This document shows, in pieces, positions 27,284 through 37,255 of a DNA stretch of 64,000 bases (position 1 is its first letter; the number at the start of each line of letters is the position of its first letter). Made by a program: the position numbers and the translations under genes. The DNA lies in NCBI RefSeq assembly GCF_003390925.1, contig NZ_QUBS01000088.1:170766-234765 (forward strand), written 5' to 3'. This DNA is from Trinickia diaoshuihuensis (GTDB lineage Bacteria > Pseudomonadota > Gammaproteobacteria > Burkholderiales > Burkholderiaceae). A model generated the notes under the pieces. That model worked only from the letters and a program-made list of their open reading frames with translations, made no database searches and was not told the DNA's origin.

Positions 27284-27952
27284 TCAGATATCGAAAAACA
27301 CCGTCTCCCGGCCGCCGTCGGGCGTGTCTTGCAAACGGATATCGAGCGAGTAGACGGCCACACCGTCACGCTCGGTGCGCGGCGCGATCATCGTTTGGCG
27401 CCGCACTTCCCATTCGATTCCAGTCAGCACGGGATCGCATCGATTGGCCTCGATCTCGTCGCCGAAATAAAGCCGTGTATGCAATCCCGCATTGATGCCG
27501 CGTGCAAACAGAACGATGCAAACGTGCGGCGCTTGCATCGTGCCGCCCGGGCCGGGCAAAGCGCCGGGCTTGATCGTGTCGAAACGGAAGATGCCGGTTT
27601 CGAAATCGGCGCCCGCCCGTCCCCAGCCTCGGAAAGAAGGATCGATCGGCAAATCCCGGCTGTCGCCGGGATGCGCATATTTGCCGTCGGCATTCGCCTG
27701 CCAGATCTCGACGAGCACGTCCCGCACGAGCGTGCCCGTGCCGTCGAACACGCGCCCTTCGATCGCAATGCGCTCCCCGCGCGTTTCGGCCGTGGCCAGT
27801 TCGTGGCCGAAATTATTCTCGAAAATGTCGAAGCCCGCTTGCTTGGGCGCAAGGCCAATGTGGACGTAGGGGCCGCCCGTCTGCGAAGCCGTCTCGGGTA
27901 AACGAACGGGACCGAACGCAGTCAACGGAGAGAAGATGGCGCGATTCGTCAT
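27284..27952 (-). CDS. pcaG: Protocatechuate 3,4-dioxygenase, alpha subunit
   Basis: Non-catalytic alpha chain (222 residues) of the Fe(III) ring-cleaving enzyme that opens protocatechuate between its hydroxyls to 3-carboxy-cis,cis-muconate. It shows the intradiol dioxygenase fold: GPYVHIGLAPKQAG, RIAIEGRVFDGTGTLVRDVLVEIWQA, and FDTIKPGALPGPGGTMQAPHVCIVLFARG. The gene follows pcaH with one base between stop and start, so translation is coupled. The 154 bp on its downstream side (27130-27283) hold no clear hairpin and no other gene. Confidence 0.95.
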   Translation of the reverse strand: MTNRAIFSPLTAFGPVRLPETASQTGGPYVHIGLAPKQAGFDIFENNFGHELATAETRGERIAIEGRVFDGTGTLVRDVLVEIWQANADGKYAHPGDSRDLPIDPSFRGWGRAGADFETGIFRFDTIKPGALPGPGGTMQAPHVCIVLFARGINAGLHTRLYFGDEIEANRCDPVLTGIEWEVRRQTMIAPRTERDGVAVYSLDIRLQDTPDGGRETVFFDI

Positions 27953-27953
27953 G

Positions 27954-28778
<825 letters not shown>

Positions 28779-28824
28779 TTAGGGCCCCAAGGCACGCGCG
28801 TAAATTGACTTCGGTTCCGTCATT

Positions 28825-28843
28825 CCATAACCTGCGGTAATGG
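28825..28843. promoter_or_regulatory. Candidate PcaQ operator overlapping the pcaQ start codon
   Basis: CCATAACC-TGC-GGTAATGG is a near-perfect inverted repeat (one mismatch per arm pair) in the pcaH-pcaQ gap. It resembles the ATAACC...GGTTAA elements bound by PcaQ in rhizobia. The right arm includes the pcaQ ATG at 28840, so binding could also repress pcaQ itself. The rest of 28710-28824 is ordinary promoter-length sequence. Confidence 0.5.
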
Positions 28844-29802
28844 AAACCCGCATCAGCTTTCGTCACGTCAGTTGTTTTCTCGCGATCGCGCGAGAGCGGC
28901 ACCTTGGCCGCGCCGCGCAGCAGTTGAATCTGACGCAGCCCGCCGTTTCAAAAACGCTGGCCGAACTCGAATCGCTCGCCAATGTTCGTCTGGTCGAACG
29001 GGGACGGCACGGCGCGCGTCTGACGCCGGCCGGCGAGCACTTCCTGCGCTACGCCGTCGGCGTGGCGAACGCGATGGAATCGGCCGCGGGCGCCTTGCAA
29101 GGCCCCGTCGCACCTCCTATGCCGATTCTCGAACTCGGCGCTTTGCCGACGGTGGCAAGCGGCGTGCTGCCCGATGCGCTGATTCGACTACGCGAGCGCG
29201 AGCCGCAAACGGGCGTGCGGCTTCATACGGCGACGAACCAAGTGCTGCTTTCCGCGCTGAAGGCAGGACGCCTCGACTGCGTGGTCGGCCGGATGGCGGA
29301 GCCTTCGGCGATGCAAGGCCTATCGTTCGAACTGCTTTATGCCGAACCGCTCGTCATGGCCGTGCAGCCGCGCCATCCATTGCTGGATGCACGCCCCGTC
29401 TCCCCGCAGGCCGTACTCGAGTACCCGCTCGTCGTGGCGCCCGCCGGCACGGTGCCCCGGCTTCACACCGACGCCTTCTTCGACGCCCATGCGTTGCACG
29501 TCCCGGGCAACTGCACGGAGACGCTATCCGTATCCGTTGCACGATTGCTGGCTCGGCGTTCGAACGCAGTGTGGATCACGCCGGAATTCGCCGCACGGGA
29601 CGATCTCGATCGCGGCGAACTCGCTCGGTTGCCGCTGCCCGTGGCCAATGCGGAGGAGCCCGTGGGACTGTTGCGCCGCAGCGCGGGAGAGCCCTTGGAG
29701 AGGGTCGAGGCACTGGCCGAGATCTTGCGCGCGCTGACGAACGGCGACCCAAGGCATACCCGACCGAGCGAGCGCCGCGCTACCCGGCGCAGCCCCCGCT
29801 GA
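28840..29802 (+). CDS. pcaQ: LysR-family activator of pca genes
   Basis: A 320-residue LysR regulator. The N-terminal winged HTH reads SFRHVSCFLAIARERHLGRAAQQLNLTQPAVSKTLAELE, and a periplasmic-binding-like effector domain follows. The PcaQ subgroup is suggested by GALPTVASGVLPDALIRLRERE and by its position divergent from pcaHG. PcaQ classically responds to 3-carboxymuconate or carboxymuconolactone. The C-terminal 18 residues are Arg-rich (PSERRATRRSPR) and may be disordered. Confidence 0.9.
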   Translation: METRISFRHVSCFLAIARERHLGRAAQQLNLTQPAVSKTLAELESLANVRLVERGRHGARLTPAGEHFLRYAVGVANAMESAAGALQGPVAPPMPILELGALPTVASGVLPDALIRLREREPQTGVRLHTATNQVLLSALKAGRLDCVVGRMAEPSAMQGLSFELLYAEPLVMAVQPRHPLLDARPVSPQAVLEYPLVVAPAGTVPRLHTDAFFDAHALHVPGNCTETLSVSVARLLARRSNAVWITPEFAARDDLDRGELARLPLPVANAEEPVGLLRRSAGEPLERVEALAEILRALTNGDPRHTRPSERRATRRSPR

Positions 29803-29889
29803 ACAAGCGAGACAGCCGGATCGAGCGCACGACACGTCGGCCCGGGCTTGACCCTTACCCTACCGCGCGCATACGATCGAGGTCGCAGC

Positions 29890-29923
29890 GTTCGATATTC
29901 CGCTGGTTGTGCGATTACCGAAC
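29890..29923. promoter_or_regulatory. Tandem PcaR-like operators upstream of pcaB
   Basis: GTTCGATATTCCGCT (29890-29904) and GTGCGATTACCGAAC (29909-29923) are two 15-bp sites whose starts are 19 bp apart. They end 31 bp before the pcaB ATG. They match the published PcaR site of Pseudomonas putida (GTTCGATAATCGCAC or its complement), the second much better than the first. The same 19-bp spacing recurs upstream of pcaI. Confidence 0.65.
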
Positions 29924-29954
29924 AACTTTTTTCTCCTCATCGAAGCTCGTCCCC

Positions 29955-31316
29955 ATGTTCGCGTACGAAGGCCGACTCAACGACCGACTCACCTCGACCG
30001 ATGCCATGCTGGCGATTTTTGCGCCGGCGTCCACGGTACAGCGGATGCTGGACGTCGAAGCGGCGCTCGCGCGCGCACTAGCGGCTGCCGGCGTCATTCC
30101 GGCCGATGCGGTGGCGCCGATCGAAGCGGCTTGCCAGGCCGATCGAATCGACGGCGAAGCACTCACTGCCGCGGCGGCCCGTGCCGGCAATCTCGCCATC
30201 CCCCTCGTCAAGCAACTGACGGCCCGCGTCGCGGAGCGCGCTGCCGAGGCCGCCAAATACGTCCATTGGGGTGCAACGAGTCAAGACATCATCGATAGCG
30301 GCATGGTGCTGCAACTGCGCGATGCGCTAGATCGGATCGAAACGGGCGTCGATGCGTTGTGTGATGTGCTCGCGCGTCAGGCAGCGGCATACCGCGACAC
30401 GCCGATGATCGGGCGCACCTGGCTGCAGCAGGCGTTGCCGATCACATTGGGCTTGAAGTTCGCGCAATGGCTCGATGCACTCGAGCGGCACCGCACGCGG
30501 CTCGCTCAGTTGCGCGAGCGCGCCCTTGCCTTGCAATTCGGCGGAGCGGCCGGCACGCTCGCCAGCCTCGGCGATGCAGCGCCCGCGGTGGCACAAGCAC
30601 TCGCGAGTGCCCTTTCGCTCCCGCTGCCCAGCCTGCCTTGGCATACGCAGCGAGACCGCGTGACAGAGGCCGCGACTGTGCTGGGCCTGCTGACGGGCAC
30701 GCTCGGCAAGATCGCGCGAGACATTTCTCTGCACATGCAAACCGAAGTGGGCGAATTGGCAGAGCCGTCCGGGTCGGGCAAAGGCGGGTCGTCGACGATG
30801 CCGCACAAGCGCAATCCCGTCGGCTGTGCCGCCGCGCTGACGGCCGCGGCCCGCGTGCCGGGCCTCGTCGCCACGATGCTTTCAGCCATGGTGCAGGAGC
30901 ACGAGCGCGCGCTCGGCGGTTGGCAGGCCGAGTGGGAAACGCTGCCCGACATCGCTCGCCTGTGCGCCGGCGCCCTGGCGAACGTCACAGAAGTCGTAGC
31001 GGGGCTCGACGTCGATACCGCACGGCTTGCCGCGAATCTGGACATGACGCGAGGCTTGATCCTGGGCGAATCCGTGATGCTTGCGCTCGGCGCATCGATC
31101 GGGCGGTTGCGGGCGCACGAGCTCGTCGAACACGCCTCCCGTGAGGCTGTGCGCAGCGGACGCGGCTTGCGCGAGGTACTCGGCGACAACCCCGACGTCA
31201 CGCGCGTGCTCGGCAACGCGCAACTCGATGCATTGTTCGATCCCGCCAATTACAGCGGACAGGCGCGGCAATTTGTCGATGCCGTGCTCGAATGCTATCG
31301 CGGCGCGCACTCATAA
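29955..31316 (+). CDS. pcaB: 3-carboxy-cis,cis-muconate cycloisomerase
   Basis: Cyclises 3-carboxy-cis,cis-muconate to 4-carboxymuconolactone. The 453-residue protein belongs to the fumarase/aspartase superfamily. It shows VHWGATSQDIIDSGM near residue 96, GRTWLQQALPITLG, and the signature loop SGKGGSSTMPHKRNPVG near residue 275. The start at 29955 (MFAYEGRLNDRLTS) matches the family's N-terminus; the frame stays open far upstream without homology. It is expressed with pcaC 36 bp downstream, under the tandem operators. Confidence 0.94.
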   Translation: MFAYEGRLNDRLTSTDAMLAIFAPASTVQRMLDVEAALARALAAAGVIPADAVAPIEAACQADRIDGEALTAAAARAGNLAIPLVKQLTARVAERAAEAAKYVHWGATSQDIIDSGMVLQLRDALDRIETGVDALCDVLARQAAAYRDTPMIGRTWLQQALPITLGLKFAQWLDALERHRTRLAQLRERALALQFGGAAGTLASLGDAAPAVAQALASALSLPLPSLPWHTQRDRVTEAATVLGLLTGTLGKIARDISLHMQTEVGELAEPSGSGKGGSSTMPHKRNPVGCAAALTAAARVPGLVATMLSAMVQEHERALGGWQAEWETLPDIARLCAGALANVTEVVAGLDVDTARLAANLDMTRGLILGESVMLALGASIGRLRAHELVEHASREAVRSGRGLREVLGDNPDVTRVLGNAQLDALFDPANYSGQARQFVDAVLECYRGAHS

Positions 31317-31352
31317 ACGGGCCTTCATCCGAATTGATCGGCGACTACACAA

Positions 31353-31739
31353 ATGACTGACGACGAACGTTATGAAGCGGGCATGCAAGTGCGCCGCGCC
31401 GTGCTTGGCGATGCGCACGTGGACCGCTCGCTTGCCAATCGAACTGCGTTGACGGAAGAGTTTCAGGGTTTCATCACGCGCTATGCGTGGGGCGAGATCT
31501 GGACGCGCGAAGGATTGCCGCGCCATACACGCAGCCTCTTGACGATCGCGATGATGGTCGCGCTCAACCGCGGCGAAGAGTTGGCACTCCATTTGCGCGC
31601 CGCGAAGAACAATGGCGTGACCCGCGACGAAATCAAGGAAGTGCTGCTGCAGACCGCGGTTTATTGCGGCGTGCCCGCGGCCAATTCGGCGTTCCATCTC
31701 GCCGACCGGATCTTCCGTGAGGAAGACGATCAGACGTAG
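31353..31739 (+). CDS. pcaC: 4-carboxymuconolactone decarboxylase
   Basis: Decarboxylates 4-carboxymuconolactone to 3-oxoadipate enol-lactone. The 128-residue CMD-fold protein starts MTDDERYEAGMQVRRAVLGDAHVDRS, split here for length by the ...DRSLANR region. It has WTREGLPRHTRSLLTIAMMVALN and the reactive region EIKEVLLQTAVYCGVPAANSAFH. It follows pcaB by 36 bp. Unlike some bacteria, pcaC is not fused to pcaD; pcaD is separate and convergent at 31813. Confidence 0.95.
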   Translation: MTDDERYEAGMQVRRAVLGDAHVDRSLANRTALTEEFQGFITRYAWGEIWTREGLPRHTRSLLTIAMMVALNRGEELALHLRAAKNNGVTRDEIKEVLLQTAVYCGVPAANSAFHLADRIFREEDDQT

Positions 31740-31812
31740 CGTCGTTTCGGCGATCGAATCCAGTAGCGTCGCCACGCATCGGCGATCTCTCGGATAGACG
31801 GAGGTGGCGCGA

Positions 31813-32571
31813 TCACTCGGCCAAAAAGCGCAAAACGGCATCGGTGAACGCGTCCGCCGCCTCAATATTCGACAGATGGGATGCCTCGAGTTCGGCGACT
31901 CGGGCACCGACCACGCGCTCCGCGATGAACCGTGCGTCGTCGACCGTCGTTACCGGATCGTGCGCGCCGGCGACGACGAGCGTGGGACACGCAATACGCG
32001 CGATGTCTTCGCGCAGGTCCGCATCGCCGAGCGCCTCGCAGCAGGCCGCATATCCTTCGGGCGAAAGCGACCGCAGCCGAGCGGTCAACGTTTCGACGGT
32101 CGAGGGTTGCGCTGCGATGAAGCGCGGCGTAAACCATCGCCCGGCCGCCCCGTCGGCCACTTCGGCGAGCCCTTGCCGGCGAACGAGCTCCGCGCGAGCG
32201 CGCCAACCTTCCCGCGTGCCGATGCGTGCCGCCGTGTTGGAAACGACGAGCTTATCGATCCGCGTTCCAGCATGCACACCGAGCCATTGCCCCGTGAGCC
32301 CGCCCATCGATATCCCCACGAAGTGCGCGCGTTCGATATCGAGCGAATCGAGCAGATCGATGACGTCGCGACCGAGCGCCTCGATCGTGTAGGAACCCGG
32401 CGGCACCGCGGAGCGTCCATGACCGCGCGCGTCATAGCGCAGCACACGAAACTTCGCCTGCAACGCATCGATCTGCGGGTTCCACATGTCGAGCGTGGTG
32501 CCGAGCGAATTCGAGAGGACGATGACCGGCGCGTCGGCCGGCCCGGAGAGCTCATGATGAAGCGTCGTCAT
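31813..32571 (-). CDS. pcaD: 3-oxoadipate enol-lactonase
   Basis: Alpha/beta hydrolase of about 252 residues that opens 3-oxoadipate enol-lactone to 3-oxoadipate, the step where the protocatechuate and catechol branches meet. Visible are the oxyanion segment LSNSLGTTLDMW, RYDARGHGRS, the nucleophile elbow GISMGG, the acid in VAGAHDPVT and the catalytic histidine in EASHLSNIE. Start codon is uncertain: ATG 32571 or ATG 32589. It is the last gene of pcaI-pcaJ-pcaF-pcaD. Confidence 0.93.
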   Translation of the reverse strand: MTTLHHELSGPADAPVIVLSNSLGTTLDMWNPQIDALQAKFRVLRYDARGHGRSAVPPGSYTIEALGRDVIDLLDSLDIERAHFVGISMGGLTGQWLGVHAGTRIDKLVVSNTAARIGTREGWRARAELVRRQGLAEVADGAAGRWFTPRFIAAQPSTVETLTARLRSLSPEGYAACCEALGDADLREDIARIACPTLVVAGAHDPVTTVDDARFIAERVVGARVAELEASHLSNIEAADAFTDAVLRFLAE

Positions 32572-32617
32572 AGTGGCCGTGATTCCCATGTTGTTGCAAG
32601 CGATCGGCGTCGAACGA

Positions 32618-33820
<1,203 letters not shown>

Positions 33821-33837
33821 GATCTATTTCCTGTTTG

Positions 33838-34494
33838 TCAGGCATGCGTGGCCGAGGTTGCGAGGATCAGCGGCACGGGGGTCACTTTCTGTAGCTCGTC
33901 GAAGCTCAAGCCTTCGACGAGGTCGATGACTTCGAGCCCGCGCGCTGTGATGTCGATGACGGCAAGGTCGCTATAGATGCGATCGACGCAGCCAATGCCC
34001 GTGAGCGGATAAGTGCAGCGCTCGACGAGCTTGCATTCGCCCTGCTTCGTTAGATGATCGGTCATGACGAACACCTTCTTCGCGCCGATCGCCAAATCCA
34101 TCGCGCCGCCGACCGCGGGAATCGCATCGGGCGCGCCCGTGTGCCAGTTCGCGAGATCGCCGCGCGCCGAGACCTGAAACGCGCCGAGCACACAGATGTC
34201 GAGATGGCCGCCGCGCATCATCGCGAATGAATCGCCGTGGTGAAAAAAGCAGCCGCCTTCGAGGAGCGTAACGGGCTCCTTGCCGGCGTTGATAAGCTCG
34301 GGGTCCTCTTGACCGGGCGCCGGCGCGGGGCCCATGCCGAGCAAACCGTTCTCGCTCTGCAGGAAGATCTCGCGCTCTTTCGGCAGGTAATTGGCCACCT
34401 TCGTCGGCAGACCGATGCCGAGATTCACATAGGCGCCTTCGGGAATATCTTGCGCGACGCGGCGTGCCATGTCGTCGCGGGTCCATTTGTTCAT
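33838..34494 (-). CDS. pcaJ: 3-oxoadipate CoA-transferase, beta subunit
   Basis: A 218-residue chain of the succinyl-CoA:3-oxoadipate CoA-transferase. The catalytic glutamate lies in LQSENGLLGMGP, with NLGIGLPT upstream and GGAMDLAIGAKKVFV downstream. ATG 34494 has GAGAGGAG nearby; the frame extends upstream into pcaI without meaning. It forms a heteromer with PcaI, whose gene ends 17 bp upstream. Confidence 0.95.
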   Translation of the reverse strand: MNKWTRDDMARRVAQDIPEGAYVNLGIGLPTKVANYLPKEREIFLQSENGLLGMGPAPAPGQEDPELINAGKEPVTLLEGGCFFHHGDSFAMMRGGHLDICVLGAFQVSARGDLANWHTGAPDAIPAVGGAMDLAIGAKKVFVMTDHLTKQGECKLVERCTYPLTGIGCVDRIYSDLAVIDITARGLEVIDLVEGLSFDELQKVTPVPLILATSATHA

Positions 34495-34511
34495 GCTTTG
34501 CTCCTCTCCAC

Positions 34512-35195
34512 TCACGCGGCCAGCGCCGCTCGACCACTCACGGCCACGACGCGTTTGACGAAGATGCCCGGTGTGACGACGGCCTCGGGATCGAGCGTGC
34601 CGAGCGGGACGATCTCGCTCACCTGCGCGATCGTGACCGACGCGGCCATCGCCATGATCGGCCCGAAGTTGCGCGCCGTCTTGCGGTAGACGAGGTTGCC
34701 CCAGCGATCGCCGCGATAAGCCTTGATCAATGCAAAGTCGGCCTTGATCGGATGTTCGAGCACGTACTGCTTGCCGTCGATCTCGCGCGTCTCCTTGCCT
34801 TCGGCGAGCAAGGTGCCGTAACCCGTCGGCGTAAAGATCGCGCCGAGCCCCGCTCCCGCCGCTTGAATGCGGACGGCGAGGTTGCCCTGCGGCACGAGTT
34901 CGAGCTCGATCTCCCCCGCGCGATAAAGCGCGTCGAACACTTGCGAATCCGCCTGACGCGGAAACGAGCAAACGATCTTGCGCACGCGTCGCGCTTTTAG
35001 CAGCGCGGCAAGCCCGATTTCGCCATTACCCGCGTTGTTGTTGACGATCGTGAGGTCTTTTGCGCCTTGCGCGATCAAGGCATCGATGAGCTCGGCAGGT
35101 TGTCCGGCCGTGCCGAAGCCGCCAATCATCACGGTGGCGCCGTCGAAGATGCCGGCCACGGCCTCTTCCGGCGAAGAAACGGTTTTGTCGATCAT
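34512..35195 (-). CDS. pcaI: 3-oxoadipate CoA-transferase, alpha subunit
   Basis: A 227-residue alpha chain of the CoA-transferase that activates 3-oxoadipate using succinyl-CoA. Family segments include GATVMIGGFGTAGQPAELI, LTIVNNNAGNGE, LVPQGNLAVRIQAAGAGLGA and AFFTPTGYGT-like FTPTGYGTLLAEGKE. ATG 35195 is the only sensible start, though the RBS is poor. It is the first gene of the pcaIJFD operon and is divergent from pcaR, with operators in between. Confidence 0.94.
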   Translation of the reverse strand: MIDKTVSSPEEAVAGIFDGATVMIGGFGTAGQPAELIDALIAQGAKDLTIVNNNAGNGEIGLAALLKARRVRKIVCSFPRQADSQVFDALYRAGEIELELVPQGNLAVRIQAAGAGLGAIFTPTGYGTLLAEGKETREIDGKQYVLEHPIKADFALIKAYRGDRWGNLVYRKTARNFGPIMAMAASVTIAQVSEIVPLGTLDPEAVVTPGIFVKRVVAVSGRAALAA

Positions 35196-35274
35196 GGGAG
35201 CTGTGGCGCTCGAAGGAGCGCCTGGGTCGCTGTCGGGAGCACTCAATGTAAGGACGGGCGACAGTGACGGTCAA

Positions 35275-35308
35275 GTGCGATAATCGAAATACTGTGCGAT
35301 CATCGAAC
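35275..35308. promoter_or_regulatory. Tandem PcaR-like operators upstream of pcaI
   Basis: GTGCGATAATCGAAA (35275-35289) and GTGCGATCATCGAAC (35294-35308) are two 15-bp copies with starts 19 bp apart, about 80 bp upstream of pcaI. Both match the known PcaR site closely. The spacing equals that of the pcaB pair, which suggests binding on nearly the same face of the helix. Confidence 0.75.
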
Positions 35309-35367
35309 ACGTACGCCAACGTCATCGCCCGAAAAGGGCCGTCCGCGCGCACCAGAATGGAGCATCC

Positions 35368-35382
35368 GTTCGATTACCGAAC
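35368..35382. promoter_or_regulatory. PcaR-like operator near the pcaR promoter
   Basis: GTTCG-ATTAC-CGAAC has perfectly symmetrical outer arms and sits 43 bp upstream of the pcaR start. It probably serves autoregulation. A TAGAAT -10-like element follows about 9 bp downstream. Confidence 0.65.
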
Positions 35383-35424
35383 GCCTCTATTAGAATGTGG
35401 CCGGTTACCGTGGAAAACTTTGAT

Positions 35425-36264
35425 ATGAATGAGCCGCTTTACCCATCTGCTGCCGCGCCGGCAACGCCCACGGCTGACGCTGAGCCCGCCGTCGATCAAC
35501 CGAGCGAATCCGATCCCGACTTCATGACTTCGCTCGCGCGGGGGCTCGCCGTGATTCAAGCGTTCTCGCCGCAGCGTCGCGTCCTGACCATGTCGCAGAT
35601 TAGTCAACGGACGGGGATTCCGCGTGCCGCGGTCAGGCGCTGCTTGCATACCCTGGGCAAGCTGGGCTTCGTTACTGCCGAAGAGGGTCGCAATTTTTCT
35701 CTGCGTCCGCGCATCCTCGCGCTCGGCCACGCTTACCTCGCGTCGACGCCGCTCGCGAACGCCGCACAGCCCGTGTTGCGCCACATCAGCAACACATTGA
35801 ACGAATCGAGCTCTGTAGCGATTCTCGACGGCGATGAAATTCTCTATATCGCGCGAGCGTTCACGTCGCGAATCATGACGATCGATCTGCACGTCGGTAG
35901 CCGCTTGCCCGCGTATTGCACATCGATGGGTCGCGTGCTGCTGGCTCATCTGCCGAGCGCGGAGCTCGACGGGTACCTCGAGCGCGCGAAGCTGATTCAG
36001 TACACGACCAATACGATCGTTTCGCCCGAGGGCTTGCGCGAAGCCTTGGAATCGGTGCGCCGCGACGGCTACGCCATCAACGATCAGGAACTCGAGATTG
36101 GTCTGCGCTCGATCGCCGTGCCGATCACGGCGCCGGACGGGCGCGTCGTGGCCGCGCTCAATGTCGGCGCTCAAGCCGCGCGCGTGCCGGTGGCGGAAAT
36201 GCGCGACCGTTTCCTGCCGGTCTTGAAAGACGGCGCGCGAGAGCTTGGGTTACTGCTGACTTGA
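35425..36264 (+). CDS. pcaR: IclR-family regulator of the pca regulon
   Basis: A 279-residue IclR-type regulator. The N-terminal HTH covers FMTSLARGLAVIQAFSPQ and MSQISQRTGIPRAAVRRCLHTLGKLGFV, followed by the effector domain with YCTSMGRVLLAHLP and RRDGYAINDQELEIGLRSIAVPI. PcaR/PcaU proteins respond to 3-oxoadipate or protocatechuate. The assignment is supported by five matching operators in this window. I used ATG 35425; ATG 35395 is in frame but adds ten unconserved residues. The first 40 residues are Pro/Ala-rich. Confidence 0.92.
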   Translation: MNEPLYPSAAAPATPTADAEPAVDQPSESDPDFMTSLARGLAVIQAFSPQRRVLTMSQISQRTGIPRAAVRRCLHTLGKLGFVTAEEGRNFSLRPRILALGHAYLASTPLANAAQPVLRHISNTLNESSSVAILDGDEILYIARAFTSRIMTIDLHVGSRLPAYCTSMGRVLLAHLPSAELDGYLERAKLIQYTTNTIVSPEGLREALESVRRDGYAINDQELEIGLRSIAVPITAPDGRVVAALNVGAQAARVPVAEMRDRFLPVLKDGARELGLLLT

Positions 36265-37155
36265 CTAGTTCTCGACGGCCCGACGCATCACCGTCACGAA
36301 TCTCTCGGCAATCGCCGGCAACGTCCTGCCTCTTCGTTTTACGACGGCGATCGACCGCACGAACGCGGGATGATCGATCGCCTTCGCGACGAGCCCCGGT
36401 TCGGCGCGCAACTCGCGCGCGCTCTCCGGTAGGATGGTCACACCGAGACCGGCACGGACCATCGCCACGGCGGTCATCATGTAGGTCGGTTCGCACGCAA
36501 TATCGAGCGGCTCGCGCGATTCGCTGAGGGCGGCATCGACGACCGCGCGCACGCTCGTTCCCGGCGCGGTGAGCACGAGAGACGCCCGCGCGAGATCGTT
36601 CAGACCAATTGAACGTTTCTTCGCCAGCGGGTGCTCACGCGGACACACGGCGACGAGCCGGTCCGCACCCGAGCACAGCACTTCGAGCAGTGGGTCGAAG
36701 ACGTCGCCGCCCGTGAGACCGATGTCCGCTTCCTCGGAGCGCACGAGCGCATTGACGGTACTGGCCACGACATCACGCACTTGAAACGCCACGCGCGGCA
36801 CCTCCCGCTTGATGCGGATGACCAGTTCCGGCAACACGCTTGCCGCGAACGTCGGCAGACATGCGATACGTATCGTGCCGCTCTGCCCTTCGCCCAGCGC
36901 ACGCGCGTCGCGCAGCACGTTCTCCATGTCCAGCAACGACTTGCGCAAAAGCGGCAACAGCTCGCGCCCGGCAGGCGTCAGCGCGACGTTGCGGCTGTTG
37001 CGATCAAAAAGACGCGCGCCAACCACTTCCTCCAGCCGCCGAATTTGCACGGTCAGCGCAGGCTGCGACAAATGCAGCCGTTCGGCCGCTCGCGTGAAGC
37101 TGCCCGCCTCGGCCACGGCCACGAGCGCGCGGATATCGCGAAGATTCAGATCCAT
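36265..37155 (-). CDS. LysR-family regulator (likely for the adjacent carrier genes)
   Basis: A 296-residue LysR protein. The HTH is LRDIRALVAVAEAGSFTRAAERLHLSQPALTVQIRRLEE, and the effector domain has IACLPTFAASVLPELVIRIKREVP. It is divergent from the CitMHS carrier gene at 37256 with a 100-bp gap, the usual place for a LysR operator. Its stop directly abuts the pcaR stop. The effector is probably a carboxylate related to the carrier's substrate (inference). Confidence 0.9.
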   Translation of the reverse strand: MDLNLRDIRALVAVAEAGSFTRAAERLHLSQPALTVQIRRLEEVVGARLFDRNSRNVALTPAGRELLPLLRKSLLDMENVLRDARALGEGQSGTIRIACLPTFAASVLPELVIRIKREVPRVAFQVRDVVASTVNALVRSEEADIGLTGGDVFDPLLEVLCSGADRLVAVCPREHPLAKKRSIGLNDLARASLVLTAPGTSVRAVVDAALSESREPLDIACEPTYMMTAVAMVRAGLGVTILPESARELRAEPGLVAKAIDHPAFVRSIAVVKRRGRTLPAIAERFVTVMRRAVEN

Positions 37156-37255
37156 TATGAAGTTCGATAGCTGCAATCAAATCATTTCAATTGTGTAATC
37201 GCCGGATCGAACTTACTCTCAGCCGCATCAGAAAACAAGATTCGGAGACACGTCC

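Noticed and set aside
28872..29954. Very long frame leading into pcaB
   Set aside because: It runs through pcaQ in another frame; PcaB family similarity begins at MFAYEG (29955).
37156..37255. A LysR operator upstream of the CitMHS gene
   Set aside because: Several short T-N11-A patterns fit by chance; none is a convincing dyad.
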